Positions 1 through 5,878 of a stretch of 7,793 nt of DNA are shown here, piece after piece. Source of the DNA: Actinomycetota bacterium (GTDB lineage Bacteria; Actinomycetota; Actinomycetes; S36-B12); the NCBI GenBank assembly GCA_009702725.1, contig WLHM01000051.1:1-7793 (forward strand), given 5' to 3'. The position numbers were made by a program, and so were the translations under genes. The notes beneath the pieces were generated by a model. It worked only from the letters and a program-made list of their open reading frames with translations, was not told the DNA's origin and did no database searches. The stretch's first letter is position 1. Each line of letters opens with the position of its first letter.

Positions 1-569
1 CCGGTGAACGGCTCGGCGAGGGCTTAGATGTTTTTGTAGCCAGCTACGCACCAGCACCGCAGATGTTCATATTCGGAGCCATAGATTTCTCCGCTGCCCT
101 CGTCCGCGTGGGCAAGCTACTCGGCTTCAAGGTCACCGTTGTTGATGCACGACCTATTTTCGCAACGAAAAAGCGTTTCCAGGAAGCGGACGAAGTCGTA
201 GTTGACTGGCCCCATCGTTGGCTTGAAAAGCAGCATGTTGACCCAAGGACGGTGATTGCCGTACTCACCCATGACGCCAAGTTCGATGTGCCGGCATTGG
301 TCATTGCACTTCGAACAAACGCCGGATACGTTGGCGCGATGGGCTCACGTCGCACACATGAGGATCGCCTGGCCCGCCTGAAAGAAGCCGGACTCACCGA
401 CGACGAGTTGGCACGGCTGTATTCACCGATTGGCCTTGACCTAGGGGCACGCACGCCGGAGGAGACTGCGATCTCGATAGCCGCGCAGATGGTACAAAGT
501 CGATGGGGTGGCACGGGCGCCTCACTGGCAACCCGCAGCGGCCCCATCCACCCGGGAGCTCCCCGCTGA
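1..569 (+). CDS. XdhC-family molybdoenzyme maturation protein, C-terminal part (5' end outside window)
   Basis: XdhC-type proteins bind the molybdenum cofactor, help its sulfuration and insert it into xanthine dehydrogenase or CO-dehydrogenase-like enzymes in the cytoplasm. The reading frame is open from base 3 to the TGA at 567-569, so the true start is upstream; the ATG at 61-63 region is internal because the residues before it (VFVASYAPAPQ) already match the family linker. About 188 residues are visible, essentially the C-terminal Rossmann domain: the nucleotide-binding strand-loop FIFGAIDFSAAL, the acidic strand end VVDARP, then RFQEADEVVVDWPHRWL, VLTHDAKFDVP, YVGAMGSRRTHEDRL and SPIGLDLGARTPEETA, all classic for this domain. 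The N-terminal XdhC/CoxI domain is not in the window. The next gene encodes a MocA-like transferase and overlaps or touches this one, which supports a molybdoenzyme maturation operon. Confidence 0.9.
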   Translation, partial: GERLGEGLDVFVASYAPAPQMFIFGAIDFSAALVRVGKLLGFKVTVVDARPIFATKKRFQEADEVVVDWPHRWLEKQHVDPRTVIAVLTHDAKFDVPALVIALRTNAGYVGAMGSRRTHEDRLARLKEAGLTDDELARLYSPIGLDLGARTPEETAISIAAQMVQSRWGGTGASLATRSGPIHPGAPR

Positions 570-1117
570 CCGGCGCACCCACTCCGACCGCCGGGCTAAT
601 ACTTGCCGCCGGTGAAGGCAAAAGATACGGCGAACCTAAAGCCCCCGTTGTAGTCAATGGCGAGCGACTTGTCGATCGCTCGGTGCGGATACTCGTCGAA
701 GCCGGCTGCGCACCGATTGTGGTGGTTCTAGGAGCGTGGCTCGGCGAGGTGCCGGATGCAATCACTGTCGTAAACAAAGAGTGGGCAGCCGGCATGGGCT
801 CCTCACTGCGCGCAGGACTTGGGTATTTGCTCACCACACCAGCACAAAGTGCGCTCGTAACATTGGTAGACCTAACTGGGCTGACGGCTCTTGGTTGTGC
901 CCGCGTCGCTAAGTCACCCGCCGAAATTGCAGCTGCGACCTATTCCGGCGTGAGGGGGCACCCGGTGAAATTCAGCCGATCGCACTGGCCAGAAGTGATT
1001 AAGGTTGCGGACGGTGATCAGGGAGCCCGCGAATTCTTACGCGGCCGCGGTGATATCGAACTCATCGAACTGTCCGATGTCGCATCGGGTGAGGATCTTG
1101 ATTTCAAAACTGAATGA
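503..1117 (+). CDS. MocA/MobA-like nucleotidyltransferase (molybdenum cofactor cytidylyltransferase type)
   Basis: Family members transfer CMP or GMP to molybdopterin, making the dinucleotide cofactor used by xanthine dehydrogenase/CO dehydrogenase enzymes. With the ATG at 503 the protein has 204 residues. The NTP-binding loop LILAAGEGKRYGEPKA is at about 32-47, the family signature WAAGMGSSLRAGL at 94-106, the metal-binding Asp in LVDLTGLT at 121-128 (most relatives have DxP, here DLT) and RGHPVKFSR...GDQGAREFL at 151-179. This suits the MocA branch better than MobA, but CTP versus GTP use cannot be read from sequence alone. The start is uncertain. ATG 503 overlaps xdhC by 67 bases, has no visible Shine-Dalgarno, and adds 21 Pro/Gly-rich residues unlike the family. 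The only other candidate is a CTG at 566, which overlaps the xdhC TGA and has GGAG at 555-558 at good spacing. The gene ends 8 bases before the convergent DUF2182 gene. Confidence 0.85.
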   Translation: MGWHGRLTGNPQRPHPPGSSPLTGAPTPTAGLILAAGEGKRYGEPKAPVVVNGERLVDRSVRILVEAGCAPIVVVLGAWLGEVPDAITVVNKEWAAGMGSSLRAGLGYLLTTPAQSALVTLVDLTGLTALGCARVAKSPAEIAAATYSGVRGHPVKFSRSHWPEVIKVADGDQGAREFLRGRGDIELIELSDVASGEDLDFKTE

Positions 1118-1125
1118 AGCCTAAG

Positions 1126-1824
1126 TCACTCAACCCATGAACTAGGCGCACTAATTTTGTGCATGTGCCCGGTTTCTGCGCCACCGAGGACCAACATGGT
1201 GCTAGCGACAAGTATCACGGCAATGCCACTGGCACGAAGCGCTACTGAACCAACTCGTGGTGATTTCTCCCAGATCATAAATGCGGCGAGAGCAACCATT
1301 GAAAGCAAGGAAAGTGCTGGCTGCATACCGGCGGTCGTGACCACACCAATCACCATCAGCGGGAAACAGGCACTTGCGCAGGCAACTCCTTCCTTAATTC
1401 CCAACTGAAATGCCGGGTCACTTGCCTGCATGGACCGGCATCGGCGCAGCGCCGTTTGGGTCCACGGCGTTAGTTGGTAAAGGCCGACGACGATCCACCC
1501 GAACGAAATGAGCAGGCCAGACCATGGGACGGCATTCACAAGAATGATTGCCGGCACCGCCATCGCGATCCAAATAGTCAGGTAACCGACCACGAAACTA
1601 CATGCCCGCATCGCCGATCCACCAGCAATTCGCAGCATTGGACGCAGGACGGTCGGAATCATCATCGCCAACGACATTAAAGTCCACATCAGCACGAAGC
1701 CCAATTGACTGTGGCTCATCGGGATGATTGCCAAAGCCACCCAAGCCAGTGCTACAGCGCACATGATGAGGAGTAGAACTCTCCTCGCGCCCTGAGTTCC
1801 AAGTAGCCCCGCAGTGACAATCAC
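1126..1824 (-). CDS. DUF2182 polytopic inner-membrane protein
   Basis: This is a 232-residue hydrophobic protein with about six predicted membrane helices (roughly 16-35, 41-60, 73-96, 101-118, 150-182 and 196-214). It matches the pattern I know for DUF2182, often described as a predicted metal-binding membrane protein: MWTLMSLAMMIPTV at 46-59, GYLTIW at 80-85, YQLTPWTQTALRRCR at 116-130, the Cys-containing CASACFPLM at 149-157 and the late WEK at 185-187. The short tail carries GHMHK (219-223), which could bind metal. Biochemical function is not established. The start is a GTG at 1824, with an in-frame TAG a few codons upstream and no strong ribosome site; ATG at codon 21 is an alternative but would cut into helix 1. 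It lies 60 bases downstream of the cupin lipoprotein gene on the same strand, probably in one transcript. Confidence 0.75.
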   Translation of the reverse strand: MIVTAGLLGTQGARRVLLLIMCAVALAWVALAIIPMSHSQLGFVLMWTLMSLAMMIPTVLRPMLRIAGGSAMRACSFVVGYLTIWIAMAVPAIILVNAVPWSGLLISFGWIVVGLYQLTPWTQTALRRCRSMQASDPAFQLGIKEGVACASACFPLMVIGVVTTAGMQPALSLLSMVALAAFMIWEKSPRVGSVALRASGIAVILVASTMLVLGGAETGHMHKISAPSSWVE

Positions 1825-1884
1825 TCGTGCAGGCTAAAGGGCTTCGAGTAAATGCGCAATGCCTTGGCCGGCCGCCTTTAGTGG

Positions 1885-2373
1885 TTACGGCCTTTGGACA
1901 CTGTTTGCGATGCCGGCCGCCCCCATATTCACCACTAACACCCGGACCGGTGCATCCGTCTTGTTTGAGCCGTTAAGCCACACATTCATTGCATCAACGA
2001 GGGCTGTGCCTGCCGCAAACTCCTTGGTCACGCCGGCGTCATATTCAACGGTCAACGTGCCTTCAAGGATGTAGGCATACATAGGTGTTCGGTATTTATG
2101 CCAGCCAGTCTCTTGACCTGGATCGAGTGCGAGAATCGAACTCGAAATTTGTGCAGCTTTCTTCTTCGGATACCGAATCGGCTGGTCAAGCACCGTTAAC
2201 GACTGTGCATCCAGCAGCACATCTGGCTCACCCGCCGCGGCAGTCGCCGCGGCGGTTGCACTCGGGGCTGACGAAACAGCCGCTTCGCCACCTGAGCCGC
2301 AACCAGCAATCAACAGCAGCGCGGTAACTAATCCAGGGGCCAGCAAAACCCTTACTCGCCAATATGCTTTCAT
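1885..2373 (-). CDS. Cupin-domain lipoprotein with degenerate metal site
   Basis: The 162-residue product starts with a positively charged N-terminus, a hydrophobic core and a lipobox LIAGC ending at Cys25, so it should be lipidated and anchored outside the cytoplasmic membrane. A Gly/Ser/Ala-rich tether spans about 26-48, followed by one small cupin barrel (about 50-155). Cupin motif 1 is GQETGWHKYRTPMYAYILEG (86-105) and motif 2 is VWLNGSN (131-137). Relatives usually have HxH in the first and WHNGxN in the second; here His92 remains, but the second His is Tyr94 and the later His is Leu133. The barrel may therefore not hold a metal, and no enzyme activity should be assumed. The ATG at 2373 has a good GGAGG ribosome site 4 bases upstream (2378-2382). 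The gene probably leads a two-gene unit with the DUF2182 gene and diverges from the YczE-like gene across a 50-base gap. Confidence 0.8.
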   Translation of the reverse strand: MKAYWRVRVLLAPGLVTALLLIAGCGSGGEAAVSSAPSATAAATAAAGEPDVLLDAQSLTVLDQPIRYPKKKAAQISSSILALDPGQETGWHKYRTPMYAYILEGTLTVEYDAGVTKEFAAGTALVDAMNVWLNGSNKTDAPVRVLVVNMGAAGIANSVQRP

Positions 2374-2377
2374 CAGA

Positions 2378-2382
2378 CCTCC
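2378..2382 (-). promoter_or_regulatory. Ribosome binding site of the cupin lipoprotein gene
   Basis: On the minus strand the bases GGAGG lie 4 bases before the ATG at 2371-2373. The match to the anti-Shine-Dalgarno core is perfect, although the spacing is on the short side. It supports this ATG as the start and keeps the signal peptide and lipobox intact. Confidence 0.6.
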
Positions 2383-2423
2383 AACCCTTCAAACGCTACA
2401 TCGTTTAGGCCACCGATAAAGGG

Positions 2424-3149
2424 GTGTTCGCAATTTCCGACATCATGAGTTGGCTGAAGCCCTCAAGGACTATCCCGGTTACTCGGTGGCGAGCCCCTTC
2501 ACGTTGGCGCTCCAAGCCCTCCACCTTCGCCATCCTCATCATCGGCCTGTGGCTCTTCGGCACCGGTGATGGCATGTTGGTGGCAGCCGGGCTGGGGGTC
2601 AGCCCTTGGACGGTGCTTGCGCAAGGGCTGTCAACTAAATTGCCGATGTCCATCGGACTCGCAACCTTTTTCGTCAGTGTGCTCGTATTACTGCTTTGGA
2701 TCCCATTGCGTGAACGCCCCGGTCTTGGCACCATCAGCAATGCAATCGTCATCGCAATCGCTTTGCAAGTTTCGCTGCTGTACTTGCCGCGACCACAGAC
2801 ATTCGCCATGCAACTTTTGGAAGTACTTTTCGGAATTGCAGCGATCGGCCTTGGCAGCGGGCTGTACCTAACAACAAACCTAGGGCCAGGACCTCGCGAT
2901 GGCTGGATGACCGGAATTCATAACCGCACCGGCTGGCCGGTGCCCGCGGTGCGAATGTCAATTGAGGTTGTAGTTCTCGCGATCGGCTGGCTGCTAGGTG
3001 GCATAGTTGGGTTAGGTACCGTGCTCTTCGCCTTACTTATTGGGCCATCGGTCGGGTACGGCCTAATGTTGGTCGGAACTTTTGGGCGCGACCTCACACA
3101 GCCAGCAGAGGACATTAGCGACGATGAATTCCCCGAACTCGATGCCTAA
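2424..3149 (+). CDS. YczE/YitT-like integral membrane protein
   Basis: This 241-residue polytopic membrane protein has about five helices (about 34-56, 76-94, 103-121, 132-150, 178-215) after a basic, probably cytoplasmic N-terminus (RWRAPSRWRSK, 21-31). It resembles the YczE/YyaS/YitT group: GDGMLVAAGLGVSPWTVL at 48-65, RPGLGTISNA at 98-107, LGPGPRDGWMTGIHNRTG at 153-170 and VRMSIEVVVLAIGWLLGG plus VGLGTVLFALLIGP at 176-208. The molecular function of the group is unsettled; Bacillus YczE is linked to surfactin production by an unclear route. The reading frame begins at GTG 2424, with an in-frame TAG at 2406. No convincing ribosome site precedes it, so leaderless translation or the ATG at 2445 is possible. 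Its end overlaps the start of the flippase-like gene, suggesting coupled translation. The last 15 or so residues are acidic and probably unstructured. Confidence 0.8.
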   Translation: MFAISDIMSWLKPSRTIPVTRWRAPSRWRSKPSTFAILIIGLWLFGTGDGMLVAAGLGVSPWTVLAQGLSTKLPMSIGLATFFVSVLVLLLWIPLRERPGLGTISNAIVIAIALQVSLLYLPRPQTFAMQLLEVLFGIAAIGLGSGLYLTTNLGPGPRDGWMTGIHNRTGWPVPAVRMSIEVVVLAIGWLLGGIVGLGTVLFALLIGPSVGYGLMLVGTFGRDLTQPAEDISDDEFPELDA

Positions 3150-4200
3150 ATCTGTGCGCCGAGCGCCATGGCGCAAAGTCGTCTTTGCTTTGGTCGGTAT
3201 TGCCGTAATGGTTTTAGTTTTCGCATTTTTGTTTCCGCAGTTCGGGGATTACCAAACAGCTTTGACCAAGGTTGCCGCGATGGGCCCGTGGTGGATCGCC
3301 GCCCTTGGCGCCGCCTCCTTAGCAAATATAATTATTTACCCGTTCACGGGCATCGCCGCGATCCCAAAGTTGTCTTACCGCGCTTCATTTGTGTCACGTC
3401 AATCTGGATTTCTACTTTCGAATGTTGTGCCCGGTGGAGGTGCGGTTGCAGTAGCAACGCAATACGCAATCTTGGCTAAGTATGGAGTCAACACGGCTAG
3501 GGCGGCAGCCGCGGTCTCTGCCGATGCAGTGTTCACCTACCTATTTACTTTCGGTACTCCAGCCATCGCGCTGCTGCTCTTGAATATCAACGGTAAGTCG
3601 GCGGCCGCCTACAACGTATTAGCGATTGTCGGCCTCATCGTCGTGATTGTGTCCCTCATCGGGGTCATTATTATTTTGCGAAGTGAAGATGGGGCCCGGA
3701 GAATCGGTGCCTTCGCCAGCAAACCCATTGGCGCGATTTTCACCAAACTGAAGAAGCCGACCCCTGATATCACCGGGTCATTAGTTACTTTCCACACCCA
3801 AGCCTCCGAAATGGTTGCTACTCGTTGGCCACAGTTGGCCGCCGCAAACTTTGGTGCGCAATTGGCCCCGATGGGCGTACTGATTGTCGCACTGGCCGGA
3901 CTCGGGGCATTCCCCGGCGAACTAACATTTCTTGAGGTTTTCGCAACATTCTCGATCGCACTATTGCTAACCGCGGTACCACTTACCCCCGGCGGCCTAG
4001 GCACCGTTGACGCAGCGCTTGTCGCTCTGCTCATCGGTTTCGGGCTCGATAGTTCGACAGCGATCGCCGCCGACTTGATTTGGCGATTAGCGTGGTTTTT
4101 GCCCCAGCTGTTGGTCGGCCTTGGTGCACTTGGTCTCTACTGGTGGGATCGCAGGCGCCAGCAGCTTGGTCACCGCCTTGTTGACGAAAGCCTTACCTAG
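3124..4200 (+). CDS. UPF0104/flippase-like membrane protein (LPG synthase TM-region family)
   Basis: The product is 358 residues from the ATG at 3124. It has the fold of the lysylphosphatidylglycerol-synthase transmembrane region (YbhN/AglD-like, UPF0104): about eight hydrophobic segments, the conserved SNVVPGGGAVAVATQY at 99-114 and the LTPGGLGTVDAALV repeat-like motif at 287-300. The DUF2156 aminoacyl-transfer domain is absent, so it is not a complete LPG synthase. Members are thought to move lipids or lipid-linked substrates across the membrane, but the substrate here is unknown. An upstream in-frame TTG at 3082 is unlikely as the start. ATG 3124 overlaps the YczE-like gene by 26 bases and has AGAGGA about 12 bases upstream; ATG 3142 is an alternative with an 8-base overlap. 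The C-terminus is basic (WDRRRQQ, 341-347). The stop region overlaps the convergent helicase gene by 8 bases. Confidence 0.82.
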   Translation: MNSPNSMPKSVRRAPWRKVVFALVGIAVMVLVFAFLFPQFGDYQTALTKVAAMGPWWIAALGAASLANIIIYPFTGIAAIPKLSYRASFVSRQSGFLLSNVVPGGGAVAVATQYAILAKYGVNTARAAAAVSADAVFTYLFTFGTPAIALLLLNINGKSAAAYNVLAIVGLIVVIVSLIGVIIILRSEDGARRIGAFASKPIGAIFTKLKKPTPDITGSLVTFHTQASEMVATRWPQLAAANFGAQLAPMGVLIVALAGLGAFPGELTFLEVFATFSIALLLTAVPLTPGGLGTVDAALVALLIGFGLDSSTAIAADLIWRLAWFLPQLLVGLGALGLYWWDRRRQQLGHRLVDESLT

Positions 4201-5566
4201 CAGCCTGCTTACTGCTGCGGGCGGTTCCACTCTTGGCGGCTTTGCGATGCCCTCCTGGGCGCCCCGGGCGATCACTTGTGTGCTGACGCGGACCTCGCGG
4301 CCCACGCGGACCACCCCGGCCTTGCCCTTGACGAAATGCCGGCTTGGCCGGCTTCTCCTTTGGCGGGAACCAGGCAATACCCGAGGGCTCTTGTGCACCG
4401 GTTATGGAGATCAACTGTGCATCACCTGGGCGAACGCGAGCAACCGCCGGCTTAACACCAGCTTTAGATGTCAAGGCGCTGATATGCCGCTGCTGACGTG
4501 GTGAGCCAAGGGTGACAACCGTGCCCGATTCACCCGCGCGTGCGGTGCGGCCGGCGCGGTGCAGGTAATCCTTTGGATCATTCGGAGCATCGACGTGGAC
4601 AACCAAACTAATGCCATCAACGTGTATACCTCTGGCCGCAACATCGGTTGCTACCAATGCCGGAGTTATACCGGCCTTGAAGTCGGCGAGGGTGCGGGTG
4701 CGCACCGCTTGGGATTTACCACCATGTAGCGCCCCGGCTGCAACACCTTGTGAAGTCATGTGCTCGGCCAGGCGGTCAACACCTGCTTGGGTTCGCACGA
4801 AGAAAATGGTGCGGCCATCACGTGCGCCGATTTGGGTAACAACTTCATTCTTGTCGGCCGGATGAACGAGTAGCACATGGTGATCCATGGTGTCGACCGA
4901 AGCCTGTGCCGGTGAAAGTGAATGGCGAACAGGATCCTTCATGTATCGCTTGATCAGCGCATCCACGTCGCCATCTAAAGTCGCACTAAATAGCAGTCGC
5001 TGACTGCCGCGGCTGGTGAGGTCAAGGATTTCGCGGACGATTGGCATGAACCCCATGTCAGCCATCTGGTCTGCTTCATCCAGCACCGTGAAAGTGACGT
5101 TCGAAAGGTCAACCGAGCCTCGATTAACGAGGTCCACAAGGCGCCCTGGAGTTGCCACCAAATAATGAACACCGCGATCAAGAGCTTGGATCTGCTTGAT
5201 GTAAGGCATTCCGCCGGCAATCAGCCGCCCACGCACACCGCACGCATCAGAAAGTGGCTGCAACGCGTCGCTGACCTGCATTGCGAGTTCACGCGTCGGG
5301 ACCAAAATAAGACCAAACGGCATTCGCGGCTCCGCGCGGCGCCCCCCAAGTTTAGTCAGCATCGCCAGACCGAATGCGAGGGTTTTTCCGGAGCCGGTTT
5401 GGGCGCGTGCCAAGACGTCGCGACCGGCTACTGCATCAGGGATGGTCGCAGCTTGAATCGGGAAAGGCTCTTTGATCCCAGCACGTTTAAGGACGTCAAC
5501 CAACACCGAGGCGACGCCCAGGTCGGAAAATTGCACAGCCCTCTTCGAATTTTGCACAGCACTCAT
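4193..5566 (-). CDS. DEAD-box ATP-dependent RNA helicase
   Basis: This is a complete 457-residue cytoplasmic helicase that should unwind short RNA duplexes or remodel ribonucleoproteins using ATP. All core motifs are present in order: Q-motif PFPIQ (34-38) with upstream Phe13, Walker A AQTGSGKT (55-62), PTRELA (90-95), GG (118-119), TPGR (139-142), Walker B DEAD (163-166), SAT (194-196), motif IV IFFVRT (254-259), motif V ATDVAARG (306-313) and motif VI HRAGRTAR (336-343). The tail from about 405 is basic and rich in Arg, Gly and Pro (GQGRGGPRGPRGPRQ), a likely RNA-binding extension as in RhlE/DeaD-type actinobacterial helicases. The ATG at 5566 is chosen because the 46 extra codons back to 5704 run through a perfect hairpin and look non-conserved; GTGs at 5557 and 5536 are further options. 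The upstream hairpin and T-run suggest attenuation or autoregulation. Confidence 0.93.
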   Translation of the reverse strand: MSAVQNSKRAVQFSDLGVASVLVDVLKRAGIKEPFPIQAATIPDAVAGRDVLARAQTGSGKTLAFGLAMLTKLGGRRAEPRMPFGLILVPTRELAMQVSDALQPLSDACGVRGRLIAGGMPYIKQIQALDRGVHYLVATPGRLVDLVNRGSVDLSNVTFTVLDEADQMADMGFMPIVREILDLTSRGSQRLLFSATLDGDVDALIKRYMKDPVRHSLSPAQASVDTMDHHVLLVHPADKNEVVTQIGARDGRTIFFVRTQAGVDRLAEHMTSQGVAAGALHGGKSQAVRTRTLADFKAGITPALVATDVAARGIHVDGISLVVHVDAPNDPKDYLHRAGRTARAGESGTVVTLGSPRQQRHISALTSKAGVKPAVARVRPGDAQLISITGAQEPSGIAWFPPKEKPAKPAFRQGQGRGGPRGPRGPRQHTSDRPGRPGGHRKAAKSGTARSSKQAAR

Positions 5567-5567
5567 C
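5531..5567 (-). repeat. Direct repeat spanning the helicase start (21-base period)
   Basis: On the plus strand TTGCACAGC occurs at 5531-5539 and again at 5552-5560. Extending both copies to 16 bases (5531-5546 and 5552-5567) gives 14 identities. The 21-base period is exactly seven codons, so the protein shows SAVQNSK followed by RAVQFSD. It may be a small in-frame duplication, or a DNA- or RNA-level site at the beginning of the gene. Confidence 0.55.
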
Positions 5568-5605
5568 AAAAAAATCCAATCGAGACGACAAGCGCGTCTC
5601 GATTG
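5568..5605 (-). terminator. Terminator-like hairpin in the helicase leader (candidate attenuator)
   Basis: Read on the minus strand, the arms CAATCGAGACG (5605-5595) and CGTCTCGATTG (5587-5577) form a perfect 11-bp stem around a 7-base loop (5588-5594). Two bases later comes a run of seven T residues (5574-5568), and the helicase ATG follows one base after the T-run. A stem plus U-run is the form of an intrinsic terminator. No gene is recognisable on this strand between the hairpin and the right-hand phosphatase gene, so it more likely acts on the helicase's own transcript. The only weak Shine-Dalgarno-like GGA (5577-5575) is partly inside the stem, so folding could also block ribosome binding. 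As DNA, the palindrome could instead be an operator. Confidence 0.6.
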
Positions 5606-5878
5606 TGGTCCGGATTCGACCTCGATGGTGCCAAGACTCGCATGTAGATGTATTGCGGAGTCATGAATGTACGGCATCAAGCCGAAAAAACGAAATCCGC
5701 TCATTTATATGGCGTGCTGATCCCTTGTGCCACCGTGTTTGGTGGGTGCCAAAGCTAGATCAACAACACATGGCTTTCGGTACCAAAAAGGTGAATCGGA
5801 CAGCCTCGAGCCTTGGCTCATTCGGTGTTAGCGCAGGGTCACTTGCGGTTGCGTATTCCACGATGGAACGCTATCCCC
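5606..5878. other. Divergent intergenic region without a recognisable gene
   Basis: About 270 bases separate the helicase leader hairpin from the histidine phosphatase start. Divergent promoters for the helicase (minus) and the phosphatase cluster (plus) should lie here, but I see no convincing -35/-10 pair. Short inverted repeats are present: CCACC/GGTGG at 5730-5734 and 5741-5745, and TTCCA/TGGAA at 5856-5860 and 5864-5868. The second includes the only GGAA near the phosphatase ATG. Open frames here show no family motif, and no tRNA-like fold is evident. Confidence 0.5.

Noticed and set aside
63..569. A complete short XdhC gene beginning at the internal ATG
   Set aside because: The frame continues upstream to the window edge with family-like residues, so the ATG is internal and the gene is simply cut by the window.
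1119..1147. Imperfect inverted repeat GCCTAAGT/ACTAGGC between the convergent MocA-like and DUF2182 genes
   Set aside because: It has only seven pairs with a bulge, a 14-base loop and no T-run, so it is weak evidence for a terminator and could be chance.
3082..3123. Upstream TTG start for the flippase-like gene
   Set aside because: It would add 14 residues lying within the YczE-like gene, while ATG 3124 has a better start codon and a plausible ribosome site.
4121..4504. A 127-codon plus-strand open frame over the helicase tail
   Set aside because: It lies antisense to the well-supported Arg/Gly-rich helicase C-terminus and has no family motif, so it is a shadow frame.
5165..5647. A 160-codon plus-strand open frame over the helicase N-terminal half
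   Set aside because: It runs antisense to the Walker A and Q-motif region of the helicase and shows no recognisable domain.
5567..5704. A 46-codon N-terminal extension of the helicase from 5704
   Set aside because: It would translate through the perfect hairpin and T-run and has no DEAD-box family similarity; ATG 5566 fits the family start much better.
5730..5745. CCACC/GGTGG hairpin in the 5606-5878 intergenic region
   Set aside because: Five pairs without a T-run or a nearby gene boundary are too little to call a regulatory element.
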